A DNA stretch of 64,000 nucleotides, taken from positions 2,787,001 to 2,851,000 of the forward strand of contig VICG01000002.1 of NCBI GenBank assembly GCA_008692225.1, in the 5' to 3' direction. A program made the translations under genes and the position numbers. Origin of the DNA: Monilinia fructicola (Eukaryota; Ascomycota; Leotiomycetes; Helotiales; Sclerotiniaceae). Below are positions 24,184-36,280 of this stretch, piece after piece (positions within the stretch are counted from its first letter, which is position 1; the number at the start of each line of letters is the position of its first letter). A model generated the notes under the pieces. That model was not told the origin of the DNA. It saw nothing but the letters and a program-made list of their open reading frames with translations, and did no database searches.

Positions 24184-25675
24184 TCTCGCTCAATCGCTGA
24201 ATGAATGGACGTCTGTAGAGAATTATTCAATCGAAAATCACGACTCTAGGCTCTATCACGCAAACACGAAACGAAGGTTACTTTAATATCGATTGGATTT
24301 TCCACTCGAAAGGATAATTGATTGAGCCTCATTAATTGAAAAGAGAAGGTTCACAGAGAGAAGTGCGTGGTCACAGTATGTATATATATATATATACACT
24401 CACATAGATATATATATATGTCTCGACAGGCAATCAACGGGCTGACGCGCCCCGGACCTGGGAGACGCGAACAGCAAGGATGTAGTAATTTACAAGAGTA
24501 CGAACCCAACACCAAAGCAGGTGACTCTCAGTCATTTGGCCTTAATTTCTGCCTCATCTTGCGTGATCATGCAGGTTTTGCCAGGAAAGTCAGGGAAGCT
24601 GCATGAGAGGTCCAAGCGAATGTTCATTCTCGGTGTGGTGGCATAAAGTGTGAGACAATACTTATCAGTACCTGTCGGCATGGAAAAGGAAGCCAGGATA
24701 AACGAGGCTGCAGTCGGGTACCCAATCAACGCCATCTCGCCGTCTAATGACTCCTCATGATGCAAACGGAGTCATCTAGGCAGTTACTTGGGCTTCAATC
24801 ACTAAAGATAAGCCCTGGAGTAGGACATCTGCAGGCGTGTAGCACGAGAACTTGGATAAAGCAGCATTCTAGTTATTCCCAATGCACAAGATATCAATAG
24901 AGGCGTTGTCCATATCCCTGTTTCCCCGGACCACTCATTTTCCAGAACAGGCAGGACAAAGTTCCAGAATCAGATATCACCCGAGAAGGTTGGCTATGAA
25001 AAAAAAGCAAACTAGGGCGATGATGCTTTGAAATCATGTTGTAGAAGATCTTGTATGGGGGATATGGTTTTATGAAAATCAATGGAGTTGGGATTACTTT
25101 ACACTTGTGAATAGACTCCTCTCTCGAATTTGAAGCGGCGAATTATCACCAGAATTGATGGTTTGAGCAAGGCATCGAATGAAGCTGTGGAAGATTCAAT
25201 GCAAGGAAATGTAGCAACCTTGGAAGGAAGCTGGAAAGCATATGCAACGCTAATGTTATTAGTGTGATATTTGGTGTGACCCGATTGTTCGGAATTATCT
25301 GGATGAAATATATGAAACGTGTGAGAATTCAAGGATGTAGAGAGGAGAGGAGATGGGCTTGAAAGATAAAAGACGAGGAGGGCTGGAAGCATAGAGGTAG
25401 GTATATATGTAATGGAGATGAGATGAGATGGGATGGGGTCGGCGGGATGGCACCAGACGAGGAGAGACAATAGACAGGAACGTGTGGAATTATCAGTGAT
25501 GTAGAGGACGGCGTACTTTGATATGAGACGAAATACATGCTGTGCTACGTCACATTGGCAACCGTGTCACCGTCTTTGTTGCCTCCCGGTTCTCGAACAT
25601 CCTACCTCATTAACGTAGGTATATGTCATATATTATGATATATGGTCAACTACTAATTCTTCGCTCCAAAGCGAT
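24184..25675. other. Intergenic, no supported gene
   Basis: Contains a TA run near 24379-24420. Short frames such as 24367-24606 (+) and 25099-25470 (-) have biased composition and no recognisable protein. It includes the BTB promoter and the 3' UTR of the hydrolase. Confidence 0.55.
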
Positions 25676-27225
25676 CTACATCAGCGTCCATCCCGTTATA
25701 GCATCCGCAATGATTGTACTTCCACCCCCCACGAACCAAAACCTCATTATGTAACGCACTTTGAATGATCTCTCTCGCCTCACTTCCAGGCCAAGATCCA
25801 AACACCTTTTCTCAAGTAAATCACCATGAGATCCTGGCACCAGTTCGTCTTTCCCAGCTTGCAGGATAAGAATATGAGGGGCTTGTAGTCCACATCTTCT
25901 AGTCCGTTCATGTATCTCGCCTAGAGCTTTCCAGCTATCAAGATGGTTTCTAAGGAATGGGTGAAGATGTCGATATGGAAGCCACTTCTGCGGATAGAGG
26001 GTCTCTAGCATGGCCTTTCTGCATTGAATTGGTTAATCTTAGGCGTCGTCAATTCACCGAAGATAAATACTAACATGCCTAGGAATGGGGTTTCTAGAAT
26101 CAATTTCTGCAACCCGAAACCGATCCGAAAAATATTTCATCATTCACTGCCAAGGCCGTCGCTACTCCTGCTCCAATACTTTGTCCCCAGAGAACAATCT
26201 CACACCCATTGGGGTTTGGACGTGACTCGAAGTCTCTTTTGACCCATTGCATAGTAGCCTCTGCGTCCCTCATGATTCCCTTCTCCGATGGTCTTCCTCG
26301 AGATTTCCAATATCCTCTATAGCTGCAGCACACAAATACATATTGAACCGGCCCATCATGAACAGATGGTAGCTTCTCCAGTTTTCGTGGGACAGTAGAG
26401 AGGAATGGGAGTCTTGGTGGTAATGATGCTGCATTGCCTAGACTTTGGTAAACATTCACAATCATGTAAAAGAAATAGGACATGATAACCTTGGAAATAC
26501 AAAACATAAGCTATACGTCCTTTCCGCGCAATCTCAGCAGCACTAGATACTTCTGCAACACATAGACTGATGGCAGTACCGTCCGTAGACTTTATTTTCT
26601 CTTCCCTCCATTGTACACCCAAACATTCCTTTTGGTAATTCGCGATGGTTTCCTGCCGAGAATTTTGGAGGAAGCCCAGGCTATTTCTGCAGTATGAGAT
26701 AAGTAGAAGGACGCATCGAGTGGGCTTAACTACCATATAAATGATTTTATTTTGAAATGTAATCATCATTAAACATTTCCCTACCTCGACTCAGCATGAG
26801 CATCATATGGTTAAGGTAAAATATGCAGCGGGCAACACTCATCGCAACGTTCGTTGCAGTCGGCCCCCAAAATAGGAGACATATGATTCAAGCCTCCAGA
26901 GACAAAGCAAGCAATTGAGCAGGGAGTTTTACGCTTTCAGTGCTCCCACGATGCTTGTCCAAAATCATTGGGATTTTGTGCCACATAGAAGAGAATAAAG
27001 AAAGTTGGAATGCTACTCACAAGTCCACATCCCAATTCCCAATCCCACAAAATATAAAGGCGGAACAAGGAACATTGGGATCTCCAAAAAGGAACGACGT
27101 TGACGTTGGCATTGACCATATGCATATCCATATGTATGTCCATGAGTAGGTCTTTGTAAGATACATGGAGTAGTTCGATGAACAGGAAATCGAGTTGTCC
27201 GCAACATTTGGATTCGATGTTTCAA
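25676..27225 (-). CDS. Membrane-anchored alpha/beta hydrolase (ABHD13/Bem46-like), frame breaks present
   Basis: Serine hydrolase of the alpha/beta fold; the exact substrate is unknown. Modelled exons: 27021 upward, 26734-26780, 26490-26680, 26075-26437, 25676-26018. An N-terminal anchor (FLVPPLYFVGLGIGMW) is followed by FQNKIIYMPG, ETIANYQ, YVLYFQGNAASLPPRLPFL, a CCSYRGYWKSRG loop, the nucleophile elbow GQSIGAG, LILETPFLG, and the acid-residue region ILILQAGKDELVPG. Breaks: an extra A near 26663-26666; one base missing near 26128-26132; and in the last exon a +2 (near 25770) followed by a +1 in a G run (near 25722), which together restore frame and scramble the SALHNEVL segment including the expected catalytic His. 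The start is uncertain: 27225 is the longest frame, an in-frame Met lies at 27075. Confidence 0.8.
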
Positions 27226-27270
27226 AAGCTACGTAGGTATTCATCAAGTTAATGAATCATGGAAGCCTCG

Positions 27271-27312
27271 TGAATGAATTGAATTGAATTGAATTGAATA
27301 GAATAGAATACA
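27271..27312. repeat. Short (GAATT)n / (GAATA)n tract
   Basis: Tandem pentanucleotide units just outside the left end of the MITE-like element. Confidence 0.7.
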
Positions 27313-27398
27313 TATATATGTCTTTCACTCATTCGCATTGTTCTCTTTTCTTTTACCTTGCTCATCGAATTATCCATCCATGGATAGTTCAGGTATGT

Positions 27399-28171
27399 AG
27401 GTCGGATGGACGTCCATTTGAGCTCATATAGACCTGTGGAGCGCCTCTTAAAAAAAAAAGGTCAACTGCAAAACGTTACACAAGTCCACCTAACGTTTAA
27501 CCAAATGTATAATTTATGCATAAAATTATATATTTTTGAAATTAGATTCTAAACGTTTTTTAAACGTTTTTTAAACGTTTTAAAAACATTTTGAAAACGT
27601 TTAGAAAACGTTTAGAATCTAATTTAAAATTATTATTAAAAAAATAATATAATTTTCTTATATAAATTTATATTAATTTTATTTAAAATTAAATTAAATT
27701 ATATATATATATATATATTATTTAAATATTATTAATATATTTTAAAAATTATATATATATAATTTAATTAAATTTATATTAAATAATTTATCTTTAAATA
27801 AAACTATATTAATTAATAGAAATTTAAATTTATTTTTATTTATTTATTATTTAATTAATATATAAATATTAAATAATTAATTAATATATAAATATTAAAT
27901 ATAAATATATTATTATTATTATTATTAAAATATTTTAAAATATTTTAATTAAATTCTAAACGTTTTCTAAACGTTTTTAAAATGTTTTCAAAACGTTTTC
28001 GAAACGTTTAGAATCTAATTTCAAAAATTTATAATTTATTTAATAATCAATTTTTGCATAATTTTTTATGAATTTTTATGAATTTTATACAAATTTTATG
28101 ACTTTTGCCCCACTAGTCCACCCGACGTTTTTCCAAGTCCACGGGAGCTCAGATGGACGTCCATCCGACCT
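27399..28171. mobile_element. MITE-like AT-rich element with 27-bp terminal inverted repeats
   Basis: The ends carry a 27-bp inverted repeat matching at 26 of 27 positions: left 27399-27425 and right 28145-28171, beginning AGGTCGGATGGACGTCCAT and ending GAGCTC. Further in, a second inverted pair of 33 bp with one mismatch (27523-27555 and 28005-28037) carries AAATTAGATTCTAAACG. The interior is almost only A and T, except for repeated AAACGTTT-like blocks that themselves fold back (27539-27555 with 27609-27625; a second copy about 27947-28021). No ORF of any size lies inside, so it is non-autonomous. A target-site duplication is not obvious. Foldback element is an alternative class. Confidence 0.75.
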
Positions 28172-29077
28172 GTCGACTCGATAGTTCTACTCGAGGATAA
28201 ATAAGTACAGTACGGAGTGAGGTTACTCCGTATGGATTCGGTAGCATTTCTAACTACTCGAGTACATCGTTCATCCAATCAGATCAGCTACAACTACAGC
28301 TACAGCTACAGCCAGCCAACCTTACCTACACCTACTCTGTAGAATTCTAATCAACTTTTCATTATAAGTGGTTATCAGGTTACATGCGAACCGAATTCCG
28401 TCTGAACCCCTTCTCTCCACTCTTCCCACCAAAAAAACAGCGTCATTGTCATTGTCATTGTCATTATTATTGTCATCATTGTCATTATCATTGTCATTGT
28501 CATTCATTATCATTATCATTACAAGTATCGCTCGCTACAGTATTATCAGGTTAACTATCAAATGAATGAACACAAACACAAAGAAGAATCTTCGAAATCA
28601 ACTTGAAAATCAAATATAAATAAATTCTGCTCATTCAATAAATCAACGAGTCCAAAATCAATCCTCCATCTGTACTCCTTAACTTACTATACTCGTGATA
28701 CACTCGACATATTATTCTCCAAAATCTCAAGAGGCAAAACGACAAGTTCCAAGGTTTGCGAGGTTACCTACCTAGGTAGGTATTTATGCAGAGTTTACTT
28801 GTACAAGTAGACTCAAGATAATTATCAAGCAAGAGATCAATCAATCAATTCCCCGCAACCAAGTTTAGCTAGCACAGATCAAATTTCTGGTGTCAGTCGT
28901 CAGTCGTCAGTCCACCCGCAAGAACCTTGCAACAACGAAAAGAACGAAAGAGACGAACAATCAATCAATCAAACAATCAAACAAATACCCCTCCACCCCC
29001 CTCCCCCTCCCCCTCCCCCAGGCTCATTTGTTTTGCATACGCCACAAGACATTCTGATACTCCATCGTGTCCAAGCA
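28172..29077. other. Upstream region of sds22 with microsatellites
   Basis: Contains an ATTGTC/ATTATC repeat (about 28441-28525), CAGCTA units near 28286-28315, and CCCCCTC runs near 28990-29018, just before the start codon. It is expected to contain the sds22 promoter and 5' UTR. No ORF is supported. Confidence 0.55.
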
Positions 29078-30362
29078 ATGACAATGTCCAACGAACAAGA
29101 ACACAAAACCGTAGCCGGCCTGTCACATATCTCCATAAATGGAGAAGACGCCAAAGGACATGATGCGCAAGAATCTACCCCGCCCCGCAATAGCAGTGGC
29201 TGGGATGGAAAGTTACGTATAGAGAAGGAAAAGGGCAAGAAGTTAGAGCTTTTAAATCCGGAAGCCATTTCCGATCCTGAGTATTCGGACGAGGAGAATG
29301 TTGTTCCGGGGGAAATTATAAATGCAGACGAAGGCATGTATCTCTCTCCTCTGGCCCTGATCAATGTAGCTATATACATATATACATACTAACGTCCCCT
29401 CCCCCAGACCTCCTCGACGACTACCCTCCCGACACCGATGAAATCGACCTAGTCCACGCTCGCATTTCCTCCATCCCCTCCCTCCGCCTCTCCCGCTTCC
29501 CCAAAGTCCAACGCCTCTGTCTCCGTCAAAACACCATCAGCACAATCGAAGACCTGGCCCCCCTCGCCGCCACCCTCACCGACCTCGATCTTTACGACAA
29601 CCTCATCGCGCACATCCGGGGGCTGGAGGACCTCATCCACCTCACCTCCCTGGACCTCTCCTTCAACAAGCTAAAACACATCAAGAAAATCAACCACCTC
29701 ACCTCCCTCACCGATCTCTATTTCGTCCAGAACAAGATAACCACCATCGAGAACCTCGACGGCCTGACCAAACTGCGCAACTTGGAGCTGGCCGCGAACA
29801 GGATTCGAGAGATCCAAGGGCTGGAGACGCTGATCGGACTCGAAGAACTATGGCTCGGCAAGAACAAGATCACGGAGATGAAGAATCTGGACGCGCTGCA
29901 GAACCTCAAGATCTTGAGTATACAAAGTAATCGCATCCGGGATATCACGGGTCTGGACAAGCTTTCTGCGCTGGAAGAGCTCTACATTTCGCACAATGCG
30001 CTGACGACCCTCTCGGGTCTGGAATCGTGTTCCCAGCTGCGCGTTCTGGACATTTCGAACAATCAGGTGTCGTCTTTGGCTGGGATTCAAGGGTTGAAGG
30101 AGATAGAAGAGGTATGGGCAAGTTATAATCAAATTGCGGATTTCAACGATGTGGAGGAGAATTTGAAGGATAAGGAGAAGTTGAATACCGTTTATTTCGA
30201 GGGCAATCCCTTGCAGCTGAGGGCCCCCGCTTTGTATAGGAATAAGGTGCGCTTGACGTTACCGCAGGTTATGCAGATTGATGCTAGTAAGTTGCCTCCT
30301 TGCATGCCGTGGGCATACGCATGTGTGCTAACCATGTTGCAGCCTTTGTTAGAGTTTCGTAG
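29078..30362 (+). CDS. sds22: Protein phosphatase 1 regulatory subunit Sds22
   Basis: Leucine-rich-repeat protein that binds and matures nuclear PP1 and is needed for mitotic progression. Exons are 29078-29333, 29408-30286 and 30343-30362: 1155 nt, 384 residues. The N-terminal ~95 residues are acidic and disordered; after that about eleven 22-residue SDS22-type LRRs run without gap (for example LTSLDLSFNKLKHIKKINHL, LEELWLGKNKITEMKNL), closed by the LRR cap EGNPLQ, NKVRLTLPQVMQID and a final ATFVRVS. The first intron (29334-29407) has a GC donor (GCATGT) rather than GT; no GT site nearby keeps the frame. The last intron (30287-30342) is canonical with a GCTAAC branch site. A second ATG at 29084 could also start translation; an upstream ATG at 29033 is less likely. 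Confidence 0.94.
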
Positions 30363-30666
30363 GTCACAGTTCATACAGGCAGAGGGGGTGGGATTTCTCA
30401 CGGGGAAGTGTCAGAAAGGTGTACATGCAAATACATGGCATGAAGATATTATAGCATGGCGATGGAGTTCTTGGTGGGAATCGATAGGTTTTCATGGATA
30501 CCACAGAATACAAAATGGCAATTATCAGTGTTGCATTGCACAATACATGCTAGATTTGTACGAATGGCACGATTTCATTTCTTCACACGTTAAATATCTA
30601 GATAATATCGCAGGCAATGAAGCAAATCGAAAGCGCAACAGAATTTGACTTCAACTTCTCTCATGC
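30363..30666. other. Tail-to-tail intergenic region, no gene seen
   Basis: Contains the 3' ends of sds22 (+) and the xylose reductase gene (-). The open frame that crosses it is unspliced read-through of sds22. Confidence 0.6.
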
Positions 30667-31955
30667 TTATGCGAAAATGTGTAATGTACCGAGATACTAA
30701 GGGTTGAATGGTTAGCAAAGGAGATATTCGTCAAAATCAAAATGGGTCAATCCTAATTTTCGAGGACCAAAATGCACATAGGTTACTCACATCAGTAGGG
30801 TTGTTGAATCTCAGATTTCGGTCCAATTTGGTGATGGAATCTAGATCTTCCTTCTCCAAATCGAAGTCTGTAACGTGAAGGTTTTGTTCCAGGCGATTTT
30901 GGTTGTTGGATTTGGGGATTACGGCGAGACCACGTTGGGTGGCCCAGCTGTGAGGCATTAGCATTTTATCATGGGACAGAGCAAACGAGAGACTATAGAA
31001 GAGGGAGAGCATGTACCGTAATAAAACTTGGGCGGGGGTCTTCTTGGTCTTCTCAGCAATCCTCAAGATCTCTGGGTGCTCGAAGAGAGGTGGTGTCTTT
31101 TGAGCGTGGTCCCATCCCAGTTCGATGAATGATTGTGGACCAAATGAGGAGCTATATTTAGATTAGTATAACATAACAACTCCAGCTGCTAGAACGCTCG
31201 ATCCTCGATGAATCCAGGACTTCACGAACGGAAAAACTCACTAAGCGGTAACCTTGATGCCTTCTGCCTCGGCAAGCTTCAACAAAGTACTCTGAACCAA
31301 ATAGGGATGATGTTCAATCTGCAAAGTCGCCGGTCTGATTCTCGCATATCTCAACAGATCGATCAACAACGCTCCCTGGAAATTGCTGACGCCAATACTC
31401 TTGGCCAATCCCTCGTCGACAAGCTTCTCCATCGCCTGCCACGTCTCTTGGATGGTCGCTTTGCTCTGCTGCACATCGCCCGCCTGACCGCTGTATTCCC
31501 ACCCGGGAGGGTAGCGGACCGATGGATCGACGTAACGCAGCGCCACGGGGAAGTGCACAATGTACAGGTCGAAGGAGTCGATGCCCCAGTCCGCGAGCTG
31601 CTTGCGCGCAATGGGGCCGACGCGGTCGCCGTCGTGGAACGAATTCCACAGCTTGGAGACGATGAAGAGCTCTTCGCGTTTGACGATGCCTTCTTTGATG
31701 GCGCGCGCTACGCCTTGGCCGGCTTCTACCTCGTTGCCGTAGTCTGGGAGGGCGCGGGGGACGAGGTTAGTGTTGTGTGTGGAGATGGGGGAGGGGGAGG
31801 GGGCATTTACCGCATGCGCCGTCGAAGAGACGATAGCCTGTTTTGATGGCGTTGTAGACTGTGTCGGCGCAGGTGGCATTGTCGACTTTCCATAAGCCGA
31901 ATCCGACTTGGGGCATGTCATATCCGGAATTGAGCTTGAGGGTTGGGGAGGCCAT
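30667..31955 (-). CDS. xyl1: NAD(P)H-dependent D-xylose reductase (aldo-keto reductase)
   Basis: Cytosolic reductase turning D-xylose into xylitol, first step of fungal pentose catabolism. Exons: 31811-31955, 31242-31743, 31017-31151, 30791-30947 and 30667-30696, together 969 nt for 322 residues, typical for the family. The catalytic tetrad is visible: D45 and Y50 ([13 protein letters not shown]), K79 ([12 protein letters not shown]) and H112 ([10 protein letters not shown]). The cofactor site [13 protein letters not shown] follows; IPKSN is the dual-cofactor/NADPH-type motif. The last exon is only ten codons (YLGTLHIFA and stop), reached across a 94-bp intron with a GCTAAC branch site; reading through its donor instead would give an atypical tail ending at 30737. 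Introns are 67, 90, 69 and 94 bp. Expression is probably xylose-induced (known for the family, not visible here). Confidence 0.94.
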
Positions 31956-32330
31956 GGTTGATGTTTTTGGTTTATGTTGGCTAGAGAGGTGAGAGAAGGG
32001 TGTTTGACAAAGTAGAAGTGGAAGATATTTTATGTGAATTTGTCGAGAGAATCGAAGAATCGAAGAATTAATGAATCAATGAATCAATGAAGCAATGGGA
32101 GGAAGAGCGTTGGTTTAATATAAAGTGTTCTTTCCTTTCACTTTGGAGAGAGTGGTTGATCTGATGTGATGTGATTGGAAGGTGGGATGATGGGATGGTG
32201 GGATGGCGGGATGGTGGGGAGTGGAGGTGGGGGCAATTGCACAGAGTATTGTAATGCAATGGATGCTAAGAAGGTTGCGGTTAAAAAGTTATTAGATGAG
32301 AAGAAACTCGTGGAAGGATAGGAATAATGG

Positions 32331-32577
32331 AAGGGATGGATGGATGGATGGATGGATGGATGAAGAAAGAAACAGGAGAGAATCCTTAGGATTAGAATTG
32401 ATCCAGAGACAAGATGGATGGATTCTTTTATTTCTCTCATTTCTCTTATTTCTCTTGTCAACCCATTCTCTATATTAAGTGAAAATGGATGATATATCAT
32501 ATAAATGAATGAATACCTAGTCAGTACTATTTACAACCTACTTACCTACCTACCTACCTACCTACCTACCTACCTAT
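32331..32577. repeat. (GGAT)n and (CTAC)n microsatellites
   Basis: Eight GGAT-type units at 32331-32362 and about nine CTAC units at 32541-32577, separated by ~180 bp of unique sequence. Confidence 0.8.
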
Positions 32578-33829
32578 CCACCTAGATACTCTATTTCTCT
32601 CTCACTCTTCCACAAGATGCAACCATATAACCCCTCGATCCATATATAACAACAACATCCCATACACGGCTTCCCAACAACAATATCCTTCCCATCCTTA
32701 CCAGCGTACCCTTCCCAGCCTCAATTAGGATAAATTCACAATCTTCAAACCGGTACCTTTCACATCCAACCTCGTGCAAACTTTACACACAAACTAGTTC
32801 TAGCAGCAAACTCTCCACACTACCAAGACTCTCGGGGATCATAGCCCCGCACCACAATTCTCATTTAGCCTAAAAGGCAGAGTTCGGACTAATCTCCCTC
32901 TTTCCGGTACAAGATTGCAGATGAGAGATGAATGGATCATGAATTTGGGTTGCAAAAGTCTATTTAGCATGAAATGCGTAAAATGCATCAAATACCTGAG
33001 ATGATTGAAATATGTGAAACGAGATGGCCTGTATCGAAAGGAGAGTTTGGTTCCGGATCTTAAGGGTGTGTGGGTGAATGGCTGAGTGGATGAATGAATG
33101 AATGAATGAAGGGGTGGTGTAAAGTGCTGAATGGTATGAGGGAAATAGGAGAAAGGAAGGGGGTGTTGTCGATTAGCGAGATATTGTAGTGATGGGTGAT
33201 GGGTGATGGGTGATGGATCGATAATGGCTGACTAGTAATTAGCGTGAGTGATGTTGGAGAGCAGTGGCAACCTTGGAAGTGTACAGTTCTGTTTTATTGT
33301 GCCTTTGTTTCTGCTGGCTTTGGGGGATTGCAGAGTATTGCAAGTTTAACTCAATCTCGAATAGCATTTGTGTGATGTTCAGATCGTCGTTTGTTCTTGC
33401 TTAAGATCAGAAGCTGGGTAGTGCCATGCAGTTTCCCAATGGATTATCTCGAGTCGAGAGAAGCTTCATAGAATATCGCGTTTATTTAGAGCATCTACGT
33501 AGGACTTGGTTAGAGGAGATGAAATATAGAAACTGAATTGTTGCTATCTGTGGTGTTCATCATGCTGCCAGAATCAAATATCTCCCTCAAAGTTCCAGAT
33601 GGTATGTTCATACTGTGAACACAAAATAGGAGTACATCTAAAGAGTCATGGCTATCGTGCCAGGACAATTTAAGGGTACACGGCGAAATGTCAACAGATG
33701 TGACAACATCAAGTCTGTCACTAAGCTTTTAATGTAATGGCATAGGACATTTAGTCCCTACGCAAACTGATATTCTTAGAGGAAGTCCACAAAAATTTGA
33801 TGGCTCATAGGTGAATATCAGAATCATAT

Positions 33830-34580
33830 TACATCATCAGTAGCATTTCACAGCCCACATCTGACAGTATGGTGTAATTATATAAATCCAACTGCTTTGG
33901 TAGCATTGAATACAGTAAAAAGCAGGCGCCAAGCCGATATTTTGATCTTGATTTGAGTAGTCTGATAGTATCAGAAGTGACTCAGAGGCCAAACCAGATC
34001 GAACTATATAGAGATAGTGACTGTTTTGATAATATCAAGATCGCTGAAAAGAGTGCAACCAGTAATGTACCAACAAAGATTTAAATTGATAATACTACGG
34101 TTTATTATAAACCTAGATCTGATGATATTATATAGTGGAACTGGCTGTTTTAGTAACATAAGGCACTTCCACAAATGTCTTTAGGTTTTGTGTCATAAAA
34201 GACTTGAATAATTTGATAGTATTATAGATTATTATGAAGCTAGACTCCATGATATCCCATAGAGAACCTAGCTATTATAATAACATGAAGTGCTCAAACA
34301 AGTTTGTATTCAACCCTCTACCGTTAAAGACTCAAGTAGCTTCATGATACTATGAAGGATGATGAAGCTTCGAAGTATCATGAAGCTAGGTCCGGTGATA
34401 TCCTATAAATAAATTGGCTGTTTTGGTAACATGAAACATTCTTGCAAGTCCATGTTCGATCCTGTACTATAAAAGATTCCAACAGTTCTACACGATTAAA
34501 CACATCCCAAAACTAGATTCAGCAATATTCCATGGGAGCATGAGTTGCTATGATGATATCCAACGCAGTGCAATATACGA
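33830..34580. repeat. Degenerate tandem array A, unit ~125 bp, about six copies
   Basis: A recurring block of the type GGCTGTTTTGGTAACATGAA appears near 33890, 34020, 34142, 34268, 34414 and, poorly, 34540. Each copy is followed by a TAAAAGACT block, a GATAGTATTATA block, GAAGCTAG and GATATCCTATA. Spacing is 120-145 bp; the longer unit contains an 18-bp internal duplication near 34365-34390. Copies are strongly diverged (eye estimate 60-75% alike) and carry no open frame through the array. Confidence 0.65.
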
Positions 34581-35459
34581 ATTTGATGACACAGAAATAA
34601 ACCCAAGCTATCTTTGGATATCGCCCACATGTTATTCCCAAGTCCAGGCAGTGATATTGGAGATACATCTCGAAGTGAGATGAATGCTTTATATGGAACT
34701 CCACGCAGATCATCAAAACATACCTAGCAAGCATACATCTATCTGCTGACTTACCAAAGGCGAATATGAAGTTTACGAAAGACATCGCTAACATCTTTGA
34801 CGAACTCCCTCTTCAATTCAAAGCAACTACTGCTAGTCCCTTCCAAGTCGCTGCAAAGAATGATGATAACTTGAAGCTAGCACATGAGCTTCAAGCTATT
34901 GATATTTTTGTGTTGATAATCATATTTGAGAGATTATAGGGATGAGAAATCCTATTCACCTTTGTGATTTATTATTGATACTGTTTGGTTACCATTTGAG
35001 CTGTTTTAAAGCATTGTGATGATAAATTCGTATTAGAGAAAATGACCTTTGATATTGTTAGGAACGTTAATGTTCATATTGTAAATAGAAATTCTGAAAC
35101 TGTTTTTATGCGATTGGGAGATTGAAGTTTTGGTAAATAATAAGTTATTGATTACATTTAGTGAACTGACTTTTGAGATTATCAATGATATAATTAAGTT
35201 GAGATTATCTTTTGATGATGTAGGATATTGATTTGTGTAAGTACTCATAATATTTGTCTGATTGTAAGTTTTTGGATTCAATCCAGATCAATCTTGTTTC
35301 TTTCCAAAGACCCGTGGACACCTGGGCAGTTTGTAGGTGACTGGAATTAGACAAATAATCCAAGCTTTGCACAATCCTTTGATCAAAGCTTGCTTGCTAG
35401 CAGATGCTATTTCGAAGTGTTATATTCGACAATAGTCTCTCTCATATCGATTTCAGATT

Positions 35460-36280
35460 GGCAGTGTAGAAACTCATGACTGACATTGGTTCGATGAGAT
35501 AGTTAAGAGTAATCAAGTTGTATGATAGTTATATAAGTATTCTGCCTTTATATCTGACAGTACAAACAGAAACTAGATAATTATTTGACAACATAAGGAC
35601 TGATATCCAATATCAGTTCAATAGTATACTCAAGAATAATCAAGCAGTATTGTGGTTATACTAATAGTTCGCCTTTCGATATTAATACTAAGGTTATATA
35701 TATATATAGAAACTCAGTGTCTTGCTGACAACATAAGGACTGATATCCAATATTAATTTGATAAGATACTCAAGAGTCATCAAGCAATATTGTAATTATA
35801 CAAATAGTTCATCTTTTGAATCCAATACTATATACAACAACTCAGTGCTTGGTTGACAATCTAAGAACTAATATCTAACATCAATTCGATAAGATAGTCA
35901 AGAGAAAATCAAGCATATCATAATTATACATATAGTCTATTCATCAAATCCAATGAGATATATATAAACTTGGTGCTTGATTAACAGTAAAAAGGTTGAT
36001 GACTGATACTAGTTCGACAAGATAATCAAGAATAAGATACAAAATGTTACAATTATACAGATAGTCCAACCCTCCAATCTGACGGTACACATAGAAATTT
36101 CATTCTTGACTAACAACACACAAGCTGATCACTAACATCAGTTCGACGAGATAGCATTACTGTTGCACTGTTTTTCAATAATACATGTTGTTCCCTATCT
36201 AAATTCGATGATATACTACGGAATTTCAATTCTAGATTGGCAATGCAATGAACAATAAAGAACAACATACGACAAGATAT
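35460..36280. repeat. Degenerate tandem array B, unit ~130 bp, about six copies
   Basis: A recurring block GACTGATATCCAATATCAGT-like starts near 35479, 35599, 35738, 35866, 36000 and 36129. It is followed each time by TTCGATAAGATA, TCAAGAGTAATCAAGC, an AATTATACA block, ATAGTCC, and GAAACTCAGTGCTTG with TTGACAACATAAG. Unit lengths are 120-140 bp. Several sub-blocks recall array A (tata-GAAACT, GCTT..GTTGACAACAT versus GCTGTTTTGGTAACAT), so both may come from one ancestral unit. Confidence 0.7.

Noticed and set aside
30737..31066. C-terminal read-through end of the xylose reductase
   Set aside because: Splicing at 30790/30697 gives the family-typical end YLGTLHIFA and 322 residues, so the stop at 30737 is intronic.
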